Assembly (NCBI GenBank): GCA_025738555.1
Contig: JAOVFP010000004.1
Span: forward strand, 1 to 64,000
Reading direction: 5' to 3'
Length of the DNA: 64,000 nt
DNA from: Cyathus striatus
Taxonomy: Eukaryota; Basidiomycota; Agaricomycetes; Agaricales; Nidulariaceae
The notes under the pieces are model-generated. The model was not told where the DNA came from, searched no databases, and saw nothing but the letters and a program-made list of their open reading frames with translations. Of this stretch, positions 56,850 through 64,000 are shown piece after piece. Every line of letters begins with the position of its first letter. Position 1 is the stretch's first letter. Position numbers and translations under genes: made by a program.

Positions 56850-59800
56850 TAGTTCATAGAGATTACGTAAGTAACACCGTGTTCTCATCTCCGTGAATTG
56901 CCACCCTTGCAAATCCAACGTCTTTGACAGTCCAGTCGACAGCTTCGATGCCACTTCATTCAGAGTCCTCGCAGCGGATCGTGCACACCCTCCGCCCAAC
57001 ATCCTCGCCACACTCAACAAGCTACATTCAACGTTCATCAAGCGTCCCACCACCAACACTCAACACCTCAAACGAAGACGACCACATCGACATTGACGAG
57101 CCCTGGACACACTCTTATGTCCCCTATCAGCAGACATAATCCCACATGCTGACACTCATGCAAAACTCTGGCGTCACGCGCAGAATTGGCGGGGTACACT
57201 CGCATCTCTCAATTCGGCCACTACCATACGCGGTGCATACAGCTCAGCCTATCAAAACCCAGTCATTCATCACCCTGTATACGAGTCCCATCACCTTCTC
57301 CTCGTCGTACCTCTCCGAACCACTCAACAGGTACACGCATCTAGACATGCCGTTCCCTTTCGTGCACCTTGTAGGGCTGCCTTTAGACGTAGCCCTTGAC
57401 GCTCAAGTGTCCAGTAGCAAAGGCCGCTTTGTACGAAGTGGGTGCAGGCCAAACATAGTCATCTGCCCTGTCCTTTGTCCTGGAAAGGCCAACGAGGAGG
57501 TTGTTTTTGGTTGGGAGTGAGACGATGGGAATGCGATTCATAGTTTGCTGGCGTTGATTGAAAGTCCTCAGATGTTTCCGTAAGTTGTTTTTTTGAATAT
57601 TGGATGGGGGTTTTGGTTTACCGATACGTTAGTTTGCCGCTTTTTTCTTCTTTTTCTGCTTCGGGGTCTGTTCTCCACTGACTGCAAATGTACCGAATTC
57701 GACAACTGTTCCACCACCACCACCGCACCACCGCACCACCACATCCAACAGCCGCATCACCACATCCAACCGCACCACCACCACCAACTACTCCATCACC
57801 TACCACCCACCTCAAACCCACAACCAACCACCGCACAACCAACCAGCCCACAACAATACGCCCACCTCCGCCAACACATAGCCAACATCCTCCACCTCCT
57901 CTCATCTACATTCACAACATGCGCATGGGCGCACGCGCAAAGACTACGCCCTAGTCGTTTCTTCCTTTTCTGGATCCGCGTTTTCTGCTTCAGGTACCGC
58001 TGCTGGAGAGAAAGCGGAAGGGGTGGATCTGGGACCGCTCATTGGTCATCGGAGGGGGTTCAAGATGAGGAAGAGGGTCCTCTTTTCGGGCGGGCTGAGT
58101 GGGGTCGAGACGTGTGTTGATGAGCCGGAGGAGGGGGAAGGGGAGAGGACGGAGAAGGAGTACGAGGAGGAAAAGGGTAAGAAGAAGGAGAGGGTTGTTA
58201 ATGATCGCAGTAAGAAGAAACGCACGACAAAGGGCAGAGAGAGGAGGAAAGGCGTCGTAAGGGGGTGGAGGAGGACGATAAGCGTGATGGTAAGACCTAT
58301 CTCCTTTCTTTTCGCCTTTGTTGCGGTACGCAAATCACTCGCTCGTGTTGCTAACCCTCTCTTACAGGTTCTCCAGTCCGACGAATTAGGATACGCTCTC
58401 CTTCAAATTCTCCTCACTCGGTGCGTCAAGATCCGACGATGGACGTGGAGGATGAGTTGCCAGTGTCGCCACTTATTCCTCCCAAGATGAGGAAAAAGTG
58501 GTTCGATCGAACGATGACCGTTGAGAACGGAAAGGAGGGTGGGGAGGGTGCTGCTGGGATCGAGGCTGTGGATGAGGATCGAGGGGTTGAGGGTACACCT
58601 GGAGTGGATAGAGATGCGAAGGGTGGCGCAGGCACGGAGGAGGAAGAGGAAGAAACAGTGGGCGATACGGGTGGAGAGTCACGGCTGATTTTCCATCGGA
58701 GGAAGGGTACGTTTTCCGTTCATTATATTCTATCGTTTCTCATCGTTGCCTTTGCAGACTACTTAATCGATAGATTTCGAGTCGAGGTCGTGGATAGTGA
58801 TTCTGGTACCGAGAAAGGTAGCTACTCGTGCTCGTGCCCGTACACTTTGCTGATTTCTTTTTGTGGTGCCGCAGTTGCTGGCCCTTCGACGGTCAAGCTT
58901 GACAGTGTCCCACTTCCCCCACCTCTCGCGACGTCGCCGTCGATGCGTTTTGCCAAATTGTCGCTCGTAACGCCAGTCACGGGCACTTACATCGTTATTG
59001 GCTCGAATAATGCATCCATTTCGGATACGCTGGGTGTTAGGCTGGGGCTCGGAAGGGAAAAAGCAAGGAGAGGGTTGTGGATGTTGATACTGGCATGGAG
59101 GAGGGCTTGGGGTCGCCTCAGATGAGCTGGAGCGCGTTTACGCGTAAAGATTCATTGGAGGTCAGCCAGTTGCCGAAGGAGGAGGAAGAGGAGGAGGAGG
59201 CTGAGGCGGAAGTGTTGCCACCGAATATGCTTACGGTGGCTTTGTCGCTGCACGACCATCCACCGATACCCATGGAGGAGCGATCCGCGTCTGGAGATGG
59301 CGACGCTGAGATGGACGAGCTCGACATTCCGCTCACGCATTCGATGCATGGTCTCGGAGACGAGAGACACCCTTCTCCCGTTCCCCTACACGAAGATCAT
59401 TCTCCTCTTCCGTCTATTGCTTTGTTGCCGGCTCCTCTACCCACCACTCTCAACACCAAATCTGCCTATGCGCATTCCGCCTTGCCTACGCCAATCTCTC
59501 CCCTTTCCCCAAGCCCTCAGCCCACGGGAGACTTTCCATTCGGGAATAACACCCCACTATCACCTCCCACTTCCCCGCTGTCACCACATCGTTCTCAACT
59601 GCCGACTTCGCCATTCCCTGATACTCAAGACCACCTGCCTAACTTGGAGCATGAACATTCGCCGTTGTCCCCTATGTCGACGATACCGTTGTCGCCGATG
59701 GTTGATGGTGGGGAGATTATTGGAGCTCATGAAGAACAGGATGAATGTCACTCTTCTCCTGACGTGCCGATTGCGTATAATCTTGCTCCTGAGTCTCCTG

Positions 59801-60230
59801 CACCTCAAGTCGTCGTTTGGTCACCTTCTCCTCGTGGCCTCTCCATCTCCACCAAAACGGTTCGATTCCTATCGTCCTCGCAGTCCTCCAACCTCCGTCA
59901 TTTCCTACTTCCATGTCGCCGTCTGGTGGACAACCTCCCCCATCCTCTGCTCCTCCTCCCTACCGCTCGTCAGGCTCCTCGTTCACATCCAACCCCAGCA
60001 TGTTACCCACCGCCCCACGACCCGCACCCAGCGCACCCCGCACCCTTCGTAACGGCATTCTTTCGTCTCAATCGAGCCAGTCTTCGTATGTGCCTTCCCC
60101 GCGTTCGTACTCAGGCTCGTCGTACGTTCTCAGAGGACCATCAGCTGACCGCGGCCGACAAGATCGTGACCGCGGTGATCGATGGCCGCTATACTGTTCA
60201 CGTAGACGGGGTCGGTAGCTTTACTTACAT
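56850..60230 (+). pseudogene. PHD/SET gene copy E, main part, SET domain deleted internally
   Basis: The EPWTHSYVP segment (about 57,090) is duplicated here relative to 54.9 kb. The SET region at 57,146-57,520 reads DVALDAQVSSSKGRFVRSGC, then RPNIVICPVLCPGKANEEVV and FGWE. The roughly 18-residue piece containing LSFGIFAVRDLK is missing, and the frame ends at FGWE-stop. Downstream modules are complete: Pro/Thr/His linker (57,690-57,900), AGEKAEG-like segment, basic segment (58,100-58,300), the DVEDELPVSPLIPPKMRK segment (58,440), PVTGTYIVIGS (58,970), and the long acidic/proline region from MSWSAFTRKDSLEVSQLP (59,120) through HSMHGLGDE to about 60,230. The 431-codon frame at 59,077-60,372 is the longest piece of this gene in the window. 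Confidence 0.78.
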
Positions 60231-60639
60231 AGTTTATTCTATTTATAACCTTTTTTTCTTTTCTTTCGCTACTTGCAAAGACTTGGGCCGATGTTTATTA
60301 CTCGTATCGGGTGGCCCTTATATGAGGAAGGGAGGATGGAGGGTGAGTTGTTCTTTCCTTGGCCATGTATGAGTGGGGGTAGTGTGCCTTGCGGTGGGGG
60401 TGCGGATGGGCAACACCACTAATTGTGCCTTGGTATCGGGAGTGTTGGGTGGGTGGGTGCGGCGATTGGGCGGTGCTCGTGTTCGTGCTCATGTTAATGG
60501 CTGCGCATTTTTGCTGTATTGTCTACCCCATTTATTCATAGTAGTACGGTCCTTCGATAAATTCATCCCATCTCTACTACATCCTTCATTCCGTATTCCT
60601 CTGCTCCTCGTTTCTCTGTTCTCGACCTCCTCCCTGGTT

Positions 60640-61090
60640 GAATGCGAGTAAGAAAGCGTAGTTGGGCAATGAGCATACTTGGGCAGAGGTCAGTCAGAAG
60701 GTTGTTGGTGCTTCCACTGCTTCTAAGACGTAAGTTCCTCCATGCTCTTTTTTGTTTCGCGCTGACATTCTTGTAACTTGTAGGTCTATCTTCGTATTCA
60801 TGCAACTTCCTGACGATTCAGAAACGAGTGTGGTCATCTCGGCAATATGCTGGATTGGCCTTTACACAAACGATAAACGTAGCGAGGGCTACCAGCCTCT
60901 TCGACACGCTCTGTGCTATGTGTCTGGAGGTGCTGATAAAGTATGAGCAGGGCAAGCCTTCTGTCACGCTAGAGTCTGGTTCTTGCTGATGAGCTTCCCT
61001 CCACCGCTATCTTCCCCGACGTGAACAATGCAAAGGCACTCGAAAGCGCTGTGGCAGCGCACGACCTCCTCATCTCCCTCATTCTGTTAT
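60640..61090 (+). pseudogene. LYS9 scraps, shuffled order
   Basis: TWAEVSQKVVGAS and, after an intron, VVISAICWIGLYTNDK correspond to the C-terminal half of saccharopine dehydrogenase (compare TWVEVSQKVVGAS at 39.85 kb). They are followed by LADELPSTAIF, then VNNAKALESAVAAHDLLISL, which belongs to the N-terminal half. So C-terminal sequence precedes N-terminal sequence. No reading frame is conserved. Confidence 0.7.
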
Positions 61091-62220
61091 TTTTCTCCCC
61101 TTTGTTCACTTACCAACACCCTCTCCAGCTCATCCACCATAAACCCACCCGTCAATCTCACACATGCTCGCTGTGTAAAATCTGTTCAACAGTACGATGC
61201 GCAGGAAGCATTCAGCAGGAAGAATTCTGCGTTGACAATGGGAACGGTTCTAGGAAGGACTTAAGAGGGTATGTCCGCGGTTCTTCTCATTTCCGTTCGT
61301 TGAACTGGAGATGGAGATGGGCGACACGGTGGTACTGTTGTAGGGTGCATACTCTATCGCATCTACGACATCAGGAACGGTGACTGCCATCGGTCGTACC
61401 CATGGAATCAGCAGTGCTCGGTTGGGGGATGATCTTGGCATTCATGGTTGCTGCCAGTATGACCTTCCCGTTCCTCCCTTCCCTCTCGTTCCACTTCCTT
61501 GCTATTTTTCTATTTTTACCTCTTTCCCGCATTCCTTGCTTCCCTTCGCCTCTTCTTCTCATGCTATCTCCATTGATCTACCTCAACGCTCTATAGCTCT
61601 TAAGGTCCGCTTGCATCATTCACGTGGACTAGTTTGGTGGAGTGGGTCATTGAGGTTGGCAATGGAAGGCGGAGGGATTGGGAAGCTCAAAGCATCAGGG
61701 TATATTCTGGCATCTCAGCTAACTCCAAGTTTTATTCAACGTCTAATGTCTTACCTGCCCTGGCCCAAGGTGTTTCCGGGTGGTCTTCACGTTTTCGATG
61801 TAAGTAGTTTTGACCATTTCTTGAGGATTATATACCACGAGCACATAGTAATAAGATAATCTAAAGGTAATAAAAGTACTGATTTATCTTATGTGTGTAT
61901 TACATTCTTAAGTTCTTAAGTAGCATTACAGTTACTGATTGATGATATTTTGTCAACTACGGGAAAGGTAAGTACTTACTGAGAATAGTTGTCGTTTATA
62001 GATGATTTATGTAATCTAACACGTGGTTCGAAAGTATATAGTGTCAATGACTTTGCTGTCCAAACGAGTACTTAGATTTCCCACCGCACTCGGCGCACCC
62101 CGCGCACCCAGATATTATTACAGTCATTGTAAACTCTCTTCCGGGATATCATGAACTCACATCTATATAAAGTTAAGAGTGACCATGGTAAGCTCTAAAT
62201 TTTTTTTTTAAGACGATACC
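61091..62220. other. No secure gene
   Basis: Several frames of 60-160 codons (largest 61,380-61,859, plus strand) have no recognised motif. The first 300 bp may be more decayed block sequence. The last 300 bp probably hold the promoter of the next gene. Confidence 0.45.
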
Positions 62221-63309
62221 ATGTCGTCTAATTTAATGTCAGAACGGTCGATTTATGATGATTTTGTAAAGGTGTGTCACACTTCACATTAAATTACTCG
62301 TCATGCTAATGTAATGTAGAATGGGTCTTACACTGAACACGAAACACTCGGAGAATTATATTCTCGATGCTTGTGGCCCAAAGGCCATGGATATGCCTTA
62401 TACTGCCCACATGTTGAACAGGCTCGTTACTTCGAATACAATAAAAATGGAGTTCGTGTGGGAGATGTTGGGATAATAGATTTTTATGGAACTTTTAATT
62501 TTCTATTTAACATTTATTATTCGGCAGATCATCCAGTCAACGCTTGTGGTGTGCCGGAGGGGTTTAAACCGATAGGAAATCTGGGTGCGATTGATACGGG
62601 CGTTTTTTCCACTGCTCTTGTTGTAAGTAACAGGATTGAAGGAGAACACGACATTCGTATATTACCTTCGTAAGTAGTATGTCTTAAAAGTCATTGTACT
62701 ATCTACTAATCATTGCATTGCCATAGTCAAGGGGAGGAACATCACTTCTATATACGATCTGATACTCACGAAGGTGGCATCCTTATGCTACCGAATGGAT
62801 TTGAAAGTGAGGATCAAATTCGAGATGTGGATGCGCTTCGAAGATATGCGATTCAAAATGCTGAAGCATGGTACCGTTATGCCAACTGCGGCCGTGGTCC
62901 TTATTGGGATATAGTAAACGGTTCAATTCATCTAGTGACTGGATGTGACAAATGTGCAGCATGGGGAATAGGTGGTATCCGTCAATATTTACAAGATACT
63001 CCTATTGAGTTTCATTTCACGGCCACTTCAAAGTATGGCCACGTTGATGGCCGTCCTGAATCGATACGATGCTTTGATTGGACAGTTGCCATTCCAGAGC
63101 AAAAAGGCGGCCCTAGAAATATCTCTGAAGATCCCAACCAGTGTATCTTTGTTCGCAGCTTTTGTGTAGAGCTGGGACGTACCACTTGGCGGGAGATTTT
63201 TAAGGGCACAGATTTTGAAGTAAATAAATCTGTGAAGGAGACTGAAAATGCCGATTCCAATGTAGGGTTCTTGCTTGTTTACACCATTGATGCTTTTGAC
63301 CGTTCATGA
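62221..63309 (+). CDS. Uncharacterised agaricomycete protein, three exons
   Basis: Exons 62221-62271, 62320-62669 and 62727-63309 join with GT-AG introns of 48 and 57 bp in correct phase and give 327 residues. The reading MSSNLMSERSIYDDFVK leads to GELYSRCLWPKGHGYALYCP, GVRVGDVGIID, ADHPVNACGVPEGFKPIG, and later NCGRGPYWDIVNGSIHLVTG, CDKCAAWGIGG and FVRSFCVELG. These strings recur in a large agaricomycete family of cytosolic-looking proteins with no known function. No signal peptide or membrane segment is seen. The reading may not truly end at 63,309: exon-like sequence continues on the same strand. Confidence 0.78.
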
Positions 63310-64000
63310 TTAGACTGCACACCCTTCCAGGTTCATCACCAAGTACTTGCTGAAGAAGGTAGGACACCATGCATACTATATTTGTTGTTGATTACTATAT
63401 AATTACCGGAATAGGTTCCTAGAGCAACAAAAGCTATCGTACACCATGACGATTGGAAGTATTTGATGAAAGAGGTATATATGGTTTCATATTCTTATTA
63501 ATCATTCTCAATAAAATCAGGGCGAAGGGGAAATTCCTGTAATCGGAGAATTGATCAGAAGACTTGAGGCATTCTATCGGATCGAGTTTGACAAAGGTAC
63601 GTACAAATTCTTAGATGCATTTTTAGAACGGTGATAGAAGATCGATAGACTGGGGGGCCGTTTACTTGGTGTTAAAGGAAAAACCTGTTGAATCGAGCAG
63701 AAATATGGTCGAAAGTCTGCCATTTGGGGCTGGGGCATTAAACCGTGCAACAAATTATCTGTATCAAAAGTTTAAAAGCATTCTCCCTTGGTAATAGGCA
63801 CCCAGTGATATCAGGATAGTCGTTCTCGTACTGGAGAAGATAACATTGTGTACGCTATTGTAGGGACTACGTAACACGCTCGTTGAAACATTGTTAGTGT
63901 ATGCATCAGTTGCATGTTATATGTATGTACGACACTATCACCTACTATCGCTCGGACATTCCGAAATTTCGGAAATAGGCGCAAAACAGATAAAACGGAT
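63310..64000 (+). other. Exon-like blocks downstream of the 62.2 kb gene
   Basis: Three open stretches with intron-like borders follow: RFITKYLLKK (about 63,330-63,358), VPRATKAIVHHDDWKYLMKE (63,416-63,475) and GEGEIPVIGELIRRLEAFYR (from 63,522 to about 63,598). They join in one phase through introns starting gtaggac and gtatata. They may be the true 3' exons of the preceding gene if its last exon is spliced before the TGA. The final 350 bp show nothing recognisable. Confidence 0.45.

Noticed and set aside
59297..60052. 251-codon plus-strand ORF
   Set aside because: It is a second open frame over the same DNA as the HSMHGLGDE/proline-rich frame, which is the one conserved in all copies.

Overview
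The window opens with about 100 bp of CCCTAA repeats, the C-strand of TTAGGG, so base 1 is a chromosome end and the first tens of kb are subtelomere. The organism is a filamentous basidiomycete, most likely a mushroom-forming agaricomycete. The evidence is the 49-66 bp GT-AG introns, a FunK1-type kinase, DUF6534 membrane proteins, and a STE6-like ABC exporter fragment. I cannot name a genus. Assignments rest on motif recognition by eye; no search was run.

Layout. 0-7 kb: telomere and gene-poor DNA with one minisatellite and one broken Q/Y-rich gene. 7-15 kb: two reverse-strand copies of a PHD/SET-domain gene, an ABC transporter fragment between them, and a 5'-truncated LINE. 15-25 kb: FunK1 kinase fragments, a PIF/Harbinger transposon with terminal repeats and target duplication, and one apparently intact five-exon FunK1 gene. 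25-34.5 kb: AT-rich and gene-poor, with fragments of an ankyrin-family N-terminus and a pectinesterase. 34.6-40.3 kb: an intact DUF6534 gene, a third PHD/SET copy, and a saccharopine dehydrogenase (LYS9) pseudogene fused directly to it. 40.3-47.3 kb: a cluster of kinase-like and nuclease-like genes, mostly broken, with one intact PD-(D/E)XK-like gene. 47.9-54 kb: a fourth PHD/SET copy split by a hAT-type element, then a second element with a third nested inside it. 54-61 kb: a fifth PHD/SET copy interrupted by an inverted intact DUF6534 gene, then LYS9 scraps. 62-64 kb: an intact gene of an uncharacterised agaricomycete family.

The organising theme is a subtelomeric block, DUF6534 - PHD/SET - LYS9, copied in both orientations and cut by deletions, inversions and at least four transposon families. 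The functional survivors appear to be two DUF6534 genes, one FunK1 gene, one nuclease-like gene, the Harbinger transposase and the gene at 62.2 kb. The nuclease-like and kinase-like genes resemble components of the Crinkler/RHS-type effector repertoire of eukaryotes; that reading is inference.
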